A DNA stretch of 64,000 nt from Sinotaia quadrata (lineage: Eukaryota; Mollusca; Gastropoda; Architaenioglossa; Viviparidae): assembly GCA_028829895.1 (NCBI GenBank), contig CM054180.1:101468635-101532634 (forward strand), in the 5' to 3' direction. The position numbers and the translations under genes were made by a program. Position 1 is the stretch's first letter. Every line of letters begins with the position of its first letter. Under the pieces are notes generated by a model. It did not search any database. It was not told the origin of the DNA and saw only the letters and a program-made list of their open reading frames with translations. Positions 34,680 to 47,725 of the stretch are shown here, one piece after another.

Positions 34680-34980
34680 TTTCCAAATAAAAATATAACA
34701 CTCGAATATGAGATATCTATTGAAGCAAAAATATAGCACTGTGAATAAAGGTTCTCTTTTGAAAGAAATGTATAACACTCAAAGAATAGAAGTTATGAAT
34801 TGAAACAAAAATACAACACTCAAAGAATAGAAGTTATGAATTGAAACAAAAATACAACACTCAAAGAATACAAGTTATGAATTGAAACAAAAATTAAACA
34901 CTCAAAGAATACAAGTTATAAATTGAAACAAAAATACAACACTCAAAGAATACAAGTTATGAATTGAAACAAAAATTAGC
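34680..34980. repeat. Minisatellite, 41 bp unit
   Basis: Unit CAACACTCAAAGAATAGAAG plus TTATGAATTGAAACAAAAATA. About five good copies, with more diverged ones at the left. Confidence 0.9.
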
Positions 34981-35311
34981 AGCATTGACTATAATGTCGA
35001 CAGACAACTAACTCATGTACTTAACAGGTCATTTGATGTTATATTACAAAACTCTAACAAGATTAACACAAAATCTCTAACAATTTATAATTTCCAGGAA
35101 TTAATTCTGAAAATATTAATTAATGTTAATACTGTTATCCAGCCACAAATATCTTTCACAGATAAATTTCCAAATCTAAATGTCAAACTCCGCCATGGCC
35201 ATGAAACCATAGCAATAACGTCACAAAAATAAACCAACTCTTCTGTTGTGAAGTCCATTTAATATGTGGTTAACATTCCTTAAAAAATTTAAAATTCCTA
35301 ATCGCCCTTTT

Positions 35312-35317
35312 TTTATT
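35312..35317 (-). terminator. Polyadenylation signal of the Ig-TM gene
   Basis: AATAAA on the minus strand about 75 nt beyond the stop codon of exon 3, after a short 3' UTR that includes a (GT)n run. It is the first canonical signal downstream of the stop. Confidence 0.5.
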
Positions 35318-35391
35318 TAAAACATACACACACACACACACACACAATAGCATTTGTACTCTTTTGTGCTCATTTACAGTATACAACTTTA

Positions 35392-35540
35392 TCAACACTT
35401 GAGTAGATGAACAAGAGCGCGTTTGATACCTCTGTAACGTCTGATCATCAAAGCCAAGAGGGCAACTCCAACCAAAAGGACAAGGGTACTTCCTGTAATT
35501 GCTGCTATTAGAATTGTTGTCCTGTTCACCTGATTTGCCG
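35392..35540 (-). CDS. Ig-TM gene, exon 3: membrane helix and tail
   Basis: A good acceptor (TTTTTTTTACCCAG on the minus strand) precedes the exon at 35541. In phase 1 it reads ANQVNRTTILIAAI, a ~24-residue hydrophobic helix ILIAAITGSTLVLLVG... ending LALMI, then RRYRGIKRALVHLLKC and a TGA. The basic residues directly after the helix predict a type I membrane protein with a 16-residue cytoplasmic tail. The tail has no ITAM-, ITIM- or kinase-like motif. Length and phase fit exon 2 exactly: the joined reading frame totals 525 bases (174 residues plus stop). An N-glycosylation site (NRT) stands just before the helix. Confidence 0.75.
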
Positions 35541-38500
35541 CTGGGTAAAAAAAATAATCAAAGAATACACAAATACTGATTCACTATTTTCCAAATTTAA
35601 TATATAGTTACGCGAATTATTTCTGACAGAATTAACACAGAGCACATTCAAATACCTTTGGAAGATCATAGGAGTTAAGAACAAATACCTTTTTCTTTAA
35701 ACAGACATAATGTTTAGTCTGAATATCACAATTATTATTTAAAATCACATATTGAAAACTGGGGTAGCATTTGTTCCTTTGTAACTTAAGGAAGGAGATA
35801 CAAAGCTGTTTTAACACCAAGAACCAGAGAAAAGCTATATCACTAATTTGTATGAGATAAGATTCTTAATACTAAGTGAGGATTGAATAACATGAATGAC
35901 ATCTGAGGTAAGTTGGCTCATGATGTTCACTCTTTTCTGTGGAGCCTTGTTCCTTATGCCTATTCAGGTGTTTTCAAAGCAGGTGATTGCATACTGGAGT
36001 GAACGCCCTTGACAAGACCGAGAAGGCATTGCACGTTTTGACTGCTCCCATGCAGAACAAATACATTTCTGTGAAAGTGTGAGTATGTACAAGCATGTGT
36101 AGTTCCAGAAATATTAGATTCTCTACACTTTTCTGATATTGTAGTAACACTTATTTTATTAATGTAAGAATTCGTTTTCAATAAGGCACTAATATACTTT
36201 ATATATGGACGCCATTTAATAAAGCTTTTTATTTGAATAAGAATATTTTAAGTTTTACATTTTGTTTGAACACATGAAGAAGTTTGCACAGAAAGAAATA
36301 TTGCCTGAAATTAGTAGCATGAGAGTATTTAGTGATAATTAGCATCTTTAAGGCAAATTAACATCTATTATTTACTGCCGCAAATCTTTATTCACGAGGA
36401 AGGAGATGGACTTGAAGACACTTGTCTAGTCATTAGCGAGATTCCGTGAATCATCACCAGAAAACCCGCTGCTAAGATCGTATTTTCATACTAACAAGGC
36501 AACACATTGATTTCTTAAAATAATGCTTTGTATTTCATTAAGATTCATTGTGCAAATTTGTATATCTATTATTGCAGAATTTATAGTTATTGCATTTTCT
36601 CCAAACATGTGACTTGACAAACAGTGTGGCTAAACTAAAATATTTGCATTTCTAAAATTGATTGTTAAATTGAGAAACAATAATTCTATTTAAACTAAAT
36701 TAACTGAATTGTATCACAGAACGTCTGTGCAGGTCTATTGTAAATTTTCCTATAACAATTTTAATTCACTTGCGTGTAATTTTTGTTATAATTGTAACAC
36801 GCATGTGTGTGATTTAAATTGTATTTGATTTCTCTTTTATCTAATTTTTCATTGTAAAATGTAAATGTTTTCTTTATAATGTTTAAGTCTTTTGCGGTGC
36901 TTTACTCCGTATTTAATTGTAACACGCATGAGCGTAATTGACTTGTATCTTTATTATGTAAACTTGAACATTGATGTAAAGATACTGAGATGGTAAGTGA
37001 AATAGACTATGCTATTAGTCCATGCCACATGTTCGGATTGGGAGACTATAGGACTGTCGTTCATAGGAATTTATTATATTTCCAGAGCAGGTTTTTTTTC
37101 TTGCTTCCTGGTTTTATTTCATCATGGGACTCAGGCCTATGTTCAACCTGTTTCCTATGCCTTGGGGTGTTTCCTTGGCGTATTATTGAACCTTGGGGAT
37201 CGTTGGAGCAACCCTAAGCATGTTGCATCTGTGTACAAGTACGGGACGCTGATCTTGCGACCAAGACAAGATCAATGACTGACGGCCACTGACGAAACCC
37301 GTATATCCAACTGTATAGCTGTTGGGGGAAGAAGCGTGCCATTACTTCACAATTGGATGACCAGCTATGTGCAAGGGTCTGATCACTTGAACTATAAAGT
37401 AACTCTTTTTAGCAATCCAACACAAGTCGGACAATAGCATTGATAAGACCGAAATCACGTAATCTCTGATTATCTTGTTATTGTTAAATTTTATTAAATC
37501 TTTTTTTAATTGTTAATTTATTGTAGTTGACTAATTCATGCGTGGAAGACCAAATAGGGACTGGGTGGGGGCTGTGATTCGTGAATGAGAAGATTGCTTG
37601 CATAATTAGTTATAATTGTTTAACGTTTCCAGTTCGTGCTTTGTTTACACAAGTTTACCTGTCTTTAAATTCATTGGATTAAACTACGAGTGTGGAATTT
37701 AATTGAACTGAAGGGTGAATATGGGCAACCGTTCTGTTGTCAGAATAAGTGGAAAAGAATTTAATTAACTAAAATCCTAAATTCTGGAACAGGGTAAATA
37801 CCGAGGAATGTAACACAAAGATAGGAGGAAAATTTGCACCCCTTAGTGCAGAGAACACAGACACAGACACATTGATTGACATATTTAACACTTCAGTGAT
37901 CCAAACAGCCAATGAGATCCTTGGCAAACATAGTCAATTAAAGTAACATTGGGTTACAGCTGACGTCCTTGATCTGTGTGACAAGTTTCGAAAGCTAAAG
38001 AAGAAGAAATCAGAAGTAGGAGCACAAAACTACAGTGAAATTAATCAGATTATCAAGAAAAGCATGAAAAGGGCAAAGGATACATGGATTGAAGATCAGT
38101 GTAAAGATATAGAAAATAATCTAAAGAAAAATAATAGTAAAAATGCATACCAACTAGTGAAAGACCTGACCAGTGTATAGTTAATAAATTCAAGCACTTA
38201 GGAGCCATCGTGATAGACGAGGGATCAAAACCTAAAATATTGTCCAGGATTGCAATGGCAATAACAGCAATGGCAAGGCTGATGACAGTTTGGAAAGACA
38301 GAATCATCTCAGCTCAAAGATTAGACTGATGCGCTATTTGGTTATATCTGTGTTTTCGTATGCCTGTGAGTCATGGACCCCCACAGTGGATCTCGAAAGG
38401 AGGATACAAGCTACTGAAATGAGATGCTTTAGAAGGTTGCTTGGCATTATAGAGATCGTGTCGCGAATGAGGAAATGGGAAACAGAATTAGACAAGCCAA

Positions 38501-39706
38501 TGCGCCCTATCTATTGTCCTTTGTGAGAGAAAACGCAAAATGAAATGGTATGGGCATGTCACACAATCAACAGGGCTTGCCAAGACAATCATGCAAGGTA
38601 CTGTGCAAGGAGGGCGAAGGAGAGGAAGACAGAGGAAAAGGTGGGAGTATAACATCTCAGAGTGGACAGGACTGAAACTGAACAATATGGTATGATTAGC
38701 AGAGAACAGAATAGAATGGAGGAAACTGGTTGTCAGGTCATCAGTGGTGCCCCAACGGTCGACAAGACTAAGGGATAGATAGATAGATAGATAGAATTAG
38801 AATTTGATTTTTAAGAATTAGTTGTATATGATAATTGTATTTTGATTGGTATCAAAACTTATATTAATTGCTATATTATTTTTTTCAATAATCTATTGGT
38901 ATTTGTAATCAGAAGAAGCAATATAGTGGTGGCAATTTAATTTTAATAAAGAAATGTTTTCTATTTTACTTTTTACAAAAGAATTTATACACGTTTTTCC
39001 TAAACTACAAACCAGCTAAATCAAATTACACCAAACACTACTGAAGAATACGCCTACAATAAAAAAAAATAATAAATGATAGAAATTAAACTTGTATGGC
39101 ACATTAAAGTTTGATAAATTCATTATTGAGAATATCTTTCTAGCATATGAAAACTAGTGATGTATACGTCACATAATGTCTACTACAATGGACAATGGCT
39201 TGAAAGTGATGAAATGTTCAAAATTACTCCAAAGTAATTTCGTCAGAGATAACTCTGCTAGCTACTATATTCTGAAACAGATGTTGTGTATGATGAGTAA
39301 AATTTCTCAAATAGTAGGAACTGAGCATCTGTCATGTGATTAAATGTCTGCCACAACTGATAGGATTCACAAGCATCCTTATTTTCTAGATACATATCAA
39401 AAGGAATGTGTAGGGGGTGTACAAAGGCTAAATTAATTATTAACTGTAATTTATAAAAAAAAAGTCTTCTTTAAAAAAAAATATTTTAATTCTTTTTGAA
39501 GGTTTCTGGTCTCAGTTTTGTGCAAACTATTTGAGATTTACCATTTTCTCAATATTTCTTTCATTAACGAATGAACTATTGTCATAATCCCTGTCTCCTT
39601 ATGCAAGTTTTACTCTTCGTGTTAGCTGTAAAATTTAAAATTTCTTTCCAACTCTCCTACATTTACATTTTAGTGTTGTTATATTGTATTTTACTTAATT
39701 ACTTAC
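35541..39706 (-). other. Intron 2 of the Ig-TM gene
   Basis: It contains the LINE remnant at 37.8-38.8 kb; otherwise it is AT-rich. A direct repeat of AATTGTAACACGCATG lies at about 36789 and 36916. A GC-richer block at 37.0-37.4 kb has open frames of 75-89 codons but no domain and could be an unrecognised element. Confidence 0.6.
37785..38797 (+). pseudogene. RTE-like LINE remnant with internal deletion
   Basis: The first part reads TLIDIFNTSVIQTANEILG, VTADVLDLCDKFRKLKKKK and NAYQLVKDLTS, the linker after a LINE endonuclease. At about 38180 it jumps to NKFKHLGAIVIDEGSKPKIL, then YACESWTPTVDLERRIQATE and MRCFRRLLGI, the region behind the reverse transcriptase catalytic core. The core (motifs A-C) is missing. 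It ends in a (GATA)5 tail at about 38774-38795. The short tandem-repeat tail and C-terminal layout suggest an RTE-related clade; the clade is not certain. Several stops. Confidence 0.75.
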
Positions 39707-40075
39707 AAATGAAGTCCGTATTACAGCTAGCAGTCTGTAGTACAGTTCCAGTACTGGTGTTTATTGCCTGACAAAACAGTCCATCTGTAAATACGATTTT
39801 ACTCATTGGTATCTGGTCCTTAACGGTCAGCGTACTGTTTAGTGGAGACCGTTCTAATATAAAAATATCATTGAGAATTCTTATCTGACATACACCGGCG
39901 TCTCCTGATTCAGGGTACGGATCACATACACCAATCCTCTTTAATTTTCCATTCAAGAGAATGAGCCACTCTACGCGGATATTTGGTGTCAGTCCACTGC
40001 ACACGTACTGATTTGTCATTTTTCCTTTCTCCACTTCCACCACACCCTTTGTCCCACACAGAATCAACGAAAATA
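39707..40075 (-). CDS. Ig-TM gene, exon 2: Ig-like ectodomain
   Basis: Flanked on the minus strand by a pyrimidine-rich acceptor (TTTCTTTGTGTCTGCAG) and a consensus GTAAGT donor. The exon is 369 nt, phase 1 at both ends. With ATG-AAA-G from exon 1 it starts MKVFSLILCGTKG, a short signal-like segment. An Ig-like V-type pattern follows: NQYVC (Cys 28), VEW (Trp 39), GLFC (Cys 104). Extra cysteines at 53, 65 and 120 and the phrase CDPYPESG are not usual for V domains. There are N-glycosylation sites at 82 and 108. The spacing of C28-W39-C104 suits an Ig fold. The hydrophobic stretch of the signal is only about eight residues, so a missing small exon cannot be excluded. Role: cell-surface recognition or adhesion, by analogy only. 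Confidence 0.72.
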
Positions 40076-41129
40076 CTGCAGACACAAAGAAATAACACAT
40101 AAGTCAGCATTATTTATGTACTTAGCAAACTGAAATAAATTTACAGAAGACAATAAATTTACATAAAATACCAGATCTATCAAAGACCAAATGAGCCATT
40201 TGATTGTCGATGTGATATGTTCAAGAGTAGGCAGGAAATGTTCTGTTCACTAGTGTGTGTTAGAACACTAAATAACGAAAGTGATATAAGATTGCACTAT
40301 TTTAAAATTTGGATTAATATTAAAAGGGGAATGGTGTGTGTTTCGAGAAAGATCTCTATAAGATAGATCATATTTGCTAAGATTTTGGATACAATGGATA
40401 TCATTTGCTCATGTCTGTGATGACACTAGAAAACATTTGCTTAGGTGTTTTGTATAAGCACAGCGTTCTAAACCAAATCACACTCACTCATGGTAGACAG
40501 TGTGATTTTTTAGTTTCCTCTTTAAACTATGTGCTTAAATATATTAAATCTATAAACATTAATTAAATTCATATATTTGAGAAATACGGCCACGCTCTGT
40601 TATAATGAATATAATGTTTTACACACGCTATATCTATCTCAGAGACGCCAGTGCTTAACCTGGGCAGTTCTGAGATAAAACGGCAGCATTTTCTGATATA
40701 ACAAAGTACCTCTTCCCTCGAGAGCTGTTTGGCTTGACCACCGCATTACCCTAGTATACTGTGACTGAAAATTTTAATTTCTCACAAACTGACAAGACTA
40801 CTTAGGCATAATATGTCACCTTTAGTAGATGTCTACCTTACCACTAATATCAGTTCATATTTCCAAATGTTGCATCACCTTGATAACCAGACTTCAGCTA
40901 ACTAGGGGCATTGATCACAACTAACAATTGTGCAAAACCCACTGCTGAACAAGCAAGCCTGGGTCTGAACTCTTTACTAAGCATGCAAGACCCAACAATC
41001 ATTTTCCTAGTTGTAGCTCATGAATATGTTCAACGGTGCATACATTCAAGAAGTTCCACGAGAGAATGAGATATGACTGTGTGGCAGAGTAAAGTTGCCT
41101 ATACCTATTTCTAAACTCAATTGTTATAT

Positions 41130-42270
41130 AAATTTTATATTGTCGAAGAGACCCTAGCTTTGGCACTCCTTATGATGGTAGTTTTGTCAGAGTTGGAGTA
41201 AACACTCAAGTTGAGAATATGCTAGAAATTGCTGATGCAAAGCAAACCAGTTCCAACTGGATGAGTAGTTTTGTTATCCAATGGATAAAATTTATGAGAA
41301 CGAGACCAGTTAATGGGCTGAGATCCAACGTTTACCTGCTGTAGTGAATTCTATTGCCTAATCACTTGAATTTGGAGTGGCAAGAAGTCTGGTCATGAAA
41401 GGTGGCCATTAGCTTAATGGTGAGTTAACTAACTGATTGAGAGAGAATGCACATAGAAATATTTTGCAAATTATTGTAATTGATATTGATGACCATGTGA
41501 GGAATACACATTCCTTTGATGTATAATTGCAAGGTATGCTCACTACATTGACCATTTCTGGCACAAGGAAGTTACAGGAAATTGCTACAATCATTGTTCT
41601 GCTTGAGGGACTATTAGGGGAGAGGGACAGATTAGCCTCAAGGGAATAGGTGTTCTGTGCCTGAGGAGGGAATTACATGGAATTGACAGTAATGACAAAA
41701 ATAATCTTGTGGCATTGTTACAAAAAGTGTGCGAAAGACTGTTGAGAGAGAACTTAATTCAGGTTATGTACAAACTATTATCACTTATCTCTAATAATTT
41801 CATTTCTGTTCTCTGACAAGAACTATCCTGGGATTTGTATTGACACTAAATTATTGAATTGTGTTTTAGGATAGAAGACTGTGTAGTATAACCATTATTT
41901 AAACAGGGTTTCATGAAATGTTGGTGTCAATTAATCTTTTCAGTGTACTTGTTATATGTATATTTGATTGCTGATTTAATAAATTTATTGACCTCTTTAT
42001 GATAACATTATGTTGGAGAAGAAAGTGGGTGGAGGGGGGCTCGCTACATATAGATTCAAGACGGATTTGTCTTTTCCTTTAGTAAGAAGTTTTCTATCTA
42101 CAGAAATAGTGTTTGACGGTAAATGTTTGTGGAAGAGAGAAAACGTTTACAGCGCCTGCATATCCGCCAAGTGAGAGAGACGAGTGGTGTCTGCTGGAGA
42201 ATTATTAATAACAAAAATTAAAATTCTCATCACTTGTAATTAGTAGTGAACGATTAATTAATTAATAATA
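41130..42270 (-). repeat. Repeat family A, minus-strand copy
   Basis: Read on the minus strand it matches the copies at 46-47.7 and 49.3-50.9 kb: CTAATTACAAGTGATGAGAA near its start, CACTCGTCTCTCTCACTTGG, the TACCGTCAAACACTATTTC segment, AATTCAAGTGATTAGGCAAT, and the right end ...CTCTGCCAC. It carries a single copy of the segment that is six-fold amplified at 46.4 kb. No significant ORF. Confidence 0.85.
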
Positions 42271-42879
42271 AAATAACCATTAACTAAGTGGCGTTGGTGT
42301 CACAGACTGAAAGGTAGCAGATAAAATCAGGTTCGACAGTACATAAGCAAATTTATGAAGAAGCCACGAAGAATATTATAAATATTGTTCTTTAGACAAA
42401 TCCACCTTTATCAGTGCACACATCAATGAACATACATGTCGTAAACACCTAATATACATTACAGATGAATTAGATGACTAAATAAATTGTTTAATCTTTC
42501 CAATCTTTTCACGATTTTCTGACAGGTTATGCTTCTATTGGCGATGATTTATTGCAGCTTAATCTCCAGAATTTATTCGACATCCTTGGTAGTTAATGTT
42601 TTAGACAGTATCTGTCCTTAAAAATTGTCAATGAATGGTAAACAATCCAGCCTAGATAATCTTTGCTATGCTGTCTCAGACATTTTTTAATTTCTATTTA
42701 TTTTTTTATTTCAGTCCCTTATTTATACACAGCCTCTGGCACAGATTTGCCATTCTTTGTCCCATAAGCTGTATGTAGGTGAAAATGTTCTACTGTATAG
42801 ATCAAGTTATCCTAACTAAATCAATTCCCATATCTAAAGTGTACAAAAGTGCCTATCACCCATCAGCAGTATATACTCA

Positions 42880-43200
42880 CAGATAATACTATAAATATAT
42901 TGTGAAATCAGCAATATATACTCACATATTGTGAAATCAGCCATATATATTCACAGATAATACTATAAATATATTGTGAAATCAGCAGTATATACTCACA
43001 GATAATACTATAAAACTATTGTGAAATCAGCAGTATATACTCACAGATAATACTATAAAACTATTTTGAAATCAGCAGTATATACTCCCAGATAATACTA
43101 TACAACTATTGTGAAATCAGCAGTATATACTCACAGATAATACTATAAAACTATTGTGAAATCAGCAGTATATACTCCCAGATATTACTATAAAACTATT
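42880..43200. repeat. Minisatellite, about 45 bp unit
   Basis: Units of GAAATCAGCAGTATATACTC plus ACAGATAATACTATAAAACT, about seven copies, running straight into the LINE remnant. Confidence 0.9.
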
Positions 43201-43600
43201 GTGAATTCATGGGTACTTTCCCAACTTGCTTACTGTTTTCACGGGTACTCGATCTTGACTACTGTATATTCTCGGATACTCTCTCATCTTGTCTACTGTA
43301 GCTCTCTTACATCTTATCTATCAAATATTTATTCTCTAAAGAAACATAAACTGCTTCAAAATATAGGAGACAGGATTATTTTTAGAGCATCTACAAAACT
43401 CGATTATATCACTCCACTTCTGAAAAGTCTTTACTGGCTCTCTATAACACAAGATGTCTTCTCTGTGCTTTGTCTAATACGAGACATACACAAATTAACA
43501 CTCACATAGGGTGATCATAGATACATACCATCGGGTACAAGAGACAGGCCAACAAGAACAAAAGAAAACATTTTCGTAAAAGCCCATAGGCTGGAGTACA
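43200..43600 (+). pseudogene. CR1/L2/Jockey-like LINE C-terminal remnant
   Basis: Reads LSQLAYC, then SRILSHLVYCSSLTSYL, KLLQNIGDRIIFRASTKLDY and ITPLLKSLYWLSITQ. This is the conserved region behind the RT domain of Jockey/CR1-type LINEs (LxxxDYCNSLL...KLQxxQNxAARxI...VTPxLxxLHWLPV). Upstream parts are absent and the usual WNxLP segment after it is not seen. 5'-truncated and broken. Confidence 0.8.
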
Positions 43601-43955
43601 AATCCATTGTGTTCCGAACTACGGGTACAGATATAGTTCTCGTCAGCTTGCCCTCCACTTCTCCGACTGTCGGTTTGTCCAGAAAATAAAACACCCCTCG
43701 GGTGTTGGTTTTGGGTTTGACACCTCCACGCGTTTAATGCGAATTTTATTCATCTAGGCAGTTGATTATTCTAATACGGATGTGTGTGTGCGCGCTAGTG
43801 TAGTTTATGTCTGTACATGTGTGTTAGTTCTTCTTTCATTGTTGATCTTAGGGAGATAAAGGTGAGCGGTGAGCAACATAGGATCACCAGATATACAGCT
43901 AATTTAAAAGCTACCATAATTAGATGTCCGCACAGATTTGTTTTGCATTCTGCAT

Positions 43956-44141
<186 letters not shown>

Positions 44142-44779
44142 GTGTATTTGTTGACATTATGACAGTCTCAACTGGGCCCAATGAATTGAATAGTTTCTCA
44201 TTTACTTTTTAAAATTCTAATCGGGAAACAAAGGATTTTGAGTGATTGACGAGTATGTGATTAAGGGTGTGAAATATTCTTCAGTGTTTCCATACACCAA
44301 ACTAGTATTTTCATTTTATTATGTTTTTAAATGATAGAAGATAAGAAAAGAGAGAAGGAAAGAAATAATGAATAAATGAGACCGCTTCTTTCTGAACTTT
44401 TTCAAACTTTTCATTCGGTGAGCTGACAAGCTGGTCATGTGATCAGTAAATTCTGCACTACACACAATTCGTGCTCTGGTTTGTCGCAAAACGTCTGGCA
44501 TGAATGTGTCGTAATTTGTTTTAGCTGAAAAAATGGCTTAGTGTACATTCATATTAATATTGTTAATATGGCATAGGTAGACATCACAGGTGAAAAAATA
44601 CTGCAAGATAACATTAGATCTAACTTGTCATTTCACTATTTTTGATTAGTAGGAGACTTGGGGGACCTTATACATCCTAAGCCAATACTGATTGAATGAC
44701 ATTCGATGTCGAAAGTTTGTGTCTGCATTGTTATCAATGTACATGCCTTCTTTTCTGTTTAGGTAGTGCGTAGGTATTG

Positions 44780-45341
44780 TATCAGCAACAGGTGGTTCTG
44801 ACGAGGACATCAAAGCCAGAATCGGAAAAGCTACATATGCCTTTATTACCCTGAGACCAGTCTGGAGGTCGACATCCCTATCTGTCCGCAACAAAGTACG
44901 AATTTTCAACAGCAGCGTTAAGTCTGTTCTCCTCTATGGCTCAGAGATCTGAGAGTCGCCAACACCCTAAACAACAAGCTCCAAGTATTCATTAACCGCT
45001 GCCTTCACAACATGCTGAAGATCAGGTGGACAGACAAACTAAAGACATCGACTTGTGGCAGTAGACAAACCAAGATCCCATCTAATAGCAGATTACCAGG
45101 CGGAAATGGCGATGGATAGGACATACCCTGTGGAACCCCCCACAGAGCATCACCCGGCAGGCTTTGCAGTGGAACCCCCATGGAAAGAGACGGTTATGTC
45201 GCCCTAAGACCACATGGAGACGATCCTGTGAGGAGGAAATGAAGAGCTGCAACCTGTCGTGGGGTGAACTGAAAAAGGCTGACATTATCGAGTACGCTGG
45301 AGAACTGTTGTCTAGGCCCTCTGTTCAACGGGAAATCCAAT
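44780..45341 (+). pseudogene. LINE C-terminal remnant
   Basis: Frames with stops read IFNSSVKSVLLYGSEI-like sequence around 44900-44950, then ANTLNNKLQVFINRCLHNML, KIRWTD, a segment around 45060-45200 that fits RRRKWRWIGHTL...TRQALQWNPHGK, then RPKTTWRRSCEEEMKS and LKKADIIEYAGE before a stop near 45341. This is the zinc-poor tail of a LINE ORF2 in the group often labelled RTE/endonuclease-reverse transcriptase. 5'-truncated. It is a different family from the remnants at 37.8 and 43.2 kb. Confidence 0.8.
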
Positions 45342-45402
45342 GAAATAAAAAAAGAAATGCGTCAGTAAATGGGTGTTTCCGGCCTGCTTATGGACTGTCA
45401 TG

Positions 45403-45690
45403 TATATTAGCGTTTAAGGACTGCCTTAATGAGAGTTCGTCCTTGGAAGTGTCAACGTCTTCTGATGTAGTGTGCAGTCTCACCATTATCCTGTGTCCTG
45501 GAGCAATGTATACTGGTCTCTTGTAGGCCAGTGCGTCATAGACGTTTAAACATTTGTTGCAAATTTACGCCTTTGATATTCAGTACGACATTCAGTGACT
45601 CTAAAATCTTGCCTTTCCTGTCCCTGTAGGTCTGAACTAAAAATTGACCTCGAACGAAGGTGTTATAAAGGTAGCGGGTCCACTGCATGC
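45403..45690 (-). pseudogene. Broken coding fragment, unidentified
   Basis: On the minus strand a frame of about 50 codons reads RYLYNTFVRGQFLVQTYRDR, continues to VNLQQMFKR, and stops at a TGA. Shifting by one base continues with VYDALAYKRPVYIAPGHRIM, VRLHTTSEDVD and a further 20 codons to a TAA. The residue mix is protein-like, unlike neighbouring AT-rich frames. I do not recognise the family. It could be part of an unknown mobile element or a retropseudogene. The single frameshift marks it as dead or as a sequencing error. Confidence 0.4.
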
Positions 45691-46257
45691 TTTAACCCCT
45701 TTTAACTAAACGCATATGGCTTTGTACATTTATGTAGTTCATTACATAAGTGTGATTTGCTGTGCTTCATGCTAGTATTATTGAATCGTAAACATTGTCA
45801 GAGGTGGCGCCAGTCAGGTGAAGCGTGTTTAAATGTGTGTGCATACGTGCGTCTGTGAGTGTGCATGAATGTGTGAGAGATTTTGAGTGTGTGTGAGAGG
45901 GTGTGAGAATGTCACCATGAACCTCTTCACATCACATCACGTCACAGAAACAAGTTATTAGAGAAAATAAAATTACCACATCTGTACACAAAACCTTATA
46001 AAATAGTGTGTGTGTGTGTGTGTGTGTCTGTTTAGTATATACATAAACAGACTTAACAAACTTTAAAAATCTAATTTAAAAAATCTTTTCTACATATTTA
46101 TTCATCTGCATTATAAATTTTGCCAATAATTTATTATGTATCCTTTTGGCGAAAATTGATATCTGTTCATTCTCCCCACCCCCACCCCCACCCCCACCCA
46201 CACCCTACACATTTCCATGCTCTACCAACATGAGGATATTGTGACGCCATTGCAAAT

Positions 46258-47725
46258 AGTTAATGGTTATGATTATTTAAAAATAATTATCTGCCACAAC
46301 TAATTACAAGTGATGAGAATCTTAATTTAATTCTCCAGAAGACACCACTCGTCTCTCTCACTTGGCGGATATGCAAGTGCTGAAAACGTTTTCTCTATTC
46401 CACAAACATCTACCGTCAAACACTATTTCCGTAGATGGAAAACTTCTTATTAAAGGAGAAGACAAATCCGTCATTATTCTATATCTACCGTCAAACACTA
46501 TTTCCGTAGATGGAAAACTTCTTATTAAAGGAGAAGACAAATCCGTCATTATTCTATATCTACCGTCAAACACTATTTCCGTAGATGGAAAACTTCTTAT
46601 TAAAGGAGAAGACAAATCCGTCATTATTCTATATCTACCGTCAAACACTATTTCCGTAGATGGAAAACTTCTTATTAAAGGAGAAGACAAATCCGTCATT
46701 ATTCTATATCTACCGTCAAACACTATTTCCGTAGATGGAAAATTTCTTAAAAGGAGAAGACAAATCCGTCATTATTCTATATCTACCGTCAAACACTATT
46801 TCCGTAGATGGAAAATTTCTTAAAAGGAGAAGACAAATCCGTCATTATTCTATATTTACCAAGCCTCCATCCCACTTTCTTCTCCAACATAAGGTTATTA
46901 ATATGTGTAAGTAGATGAATAAATTTAGCAAATAAATTAGTTAAATCAACAATCAAATACACATGTGACAAATTGAATCAATAAGATCAATTGACATCAA
47001 TATTTCCATGAGATTCAGATAAAGCAAAAAAGCTGCTTTGTCCCTGTTCAAATATAATCAGGGAACAAACACTAAATTTCCAGTTTATTCCCATTTGAAC
47101 TCATTCTTTCTTATATTCAAGTCTCAACTTATGGTTTCATGCAACAGTACTTATTATTCTGATACACGCATACACCATAATAAATACAGTGTAATAGTTT
47201 TATGAGAGGGTTTACTAGAAACAATATCAAGTTTAGCATACCACATACAAGATCACAGTTCACAATTTATAGAAATAATAGTCTATTCACATATTACACC
47301 TCTACAAAAACGCATGTATATCAATAGCAAAAATGCATGAAATATTTCTTAGTCCATTCTCTCTCAATCAGTCAGTTAACTCACCATTAAGCTAATAGCT
47401 GCCTTTCAAGACTGGTGCCACTCCAAATTCAAGTGATTAGACAATAGAATTCTCTCCAGCAGGTAAACTTTGGATCTCAGCCCATTGGCTGGTCTCGTTC
47501 CCCCAATATCTTAACCATTGGATAAAATAAACTACTCATCCACTTGGAAGTGTTTGGATTGCATCAGCAATATTTAGTATATTCTCAACTCTAGTTGTTT
47601 ACTCCTATTCTGACACTTACAAAACAACCATCATAAGGAGTGCCCAAGGTCGGGTTACTTGGACAATTTAACAATTTATATAAGTATAGGAATGCGGGTA
47701 GGCAAAATTACTTCACCACAGATAT
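46258..47725 (+). repeat. Repeat family A, plus-strand copy with inner amplification
   Basis: Shares with the 49.3-kb copy CAAGTGATGAGAATCTTAAT near the left end, CACTCGTCTCTCTCACTTGG, TTGACATCAATATTTCCA, CTCACCATTAAGCTAA, CAAGTGATTAGACAATAGAA and GGAGTGCCCAAGGTCGG. It contains a six-fold 75-bp amplification at 46410-46855. No transposase or RT is encoded. Confidence 0.88.
46410..46855 (+). repeat. 75-bp tandem repeat, 6 copies
   Basis: Unit starts CTACCGTCAAACACTATTTC. Copies start at 46410, 46485, 46560, 46635, 46710 and 46783; the last two carry the same 2-bp deletion. The first four are essentially identical. Because 75 is a multiple of three and free of stops, both strands carry repetitive open frames; these are by-products. 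Confidence 0.95.

Noticed and set aside
46358..46823. Repetitive 121- and 153-codon frames on both strands
   Set aside because: By-product of a stop-free 75-bp tandem repeat; other copies of the family do not keep the frame.
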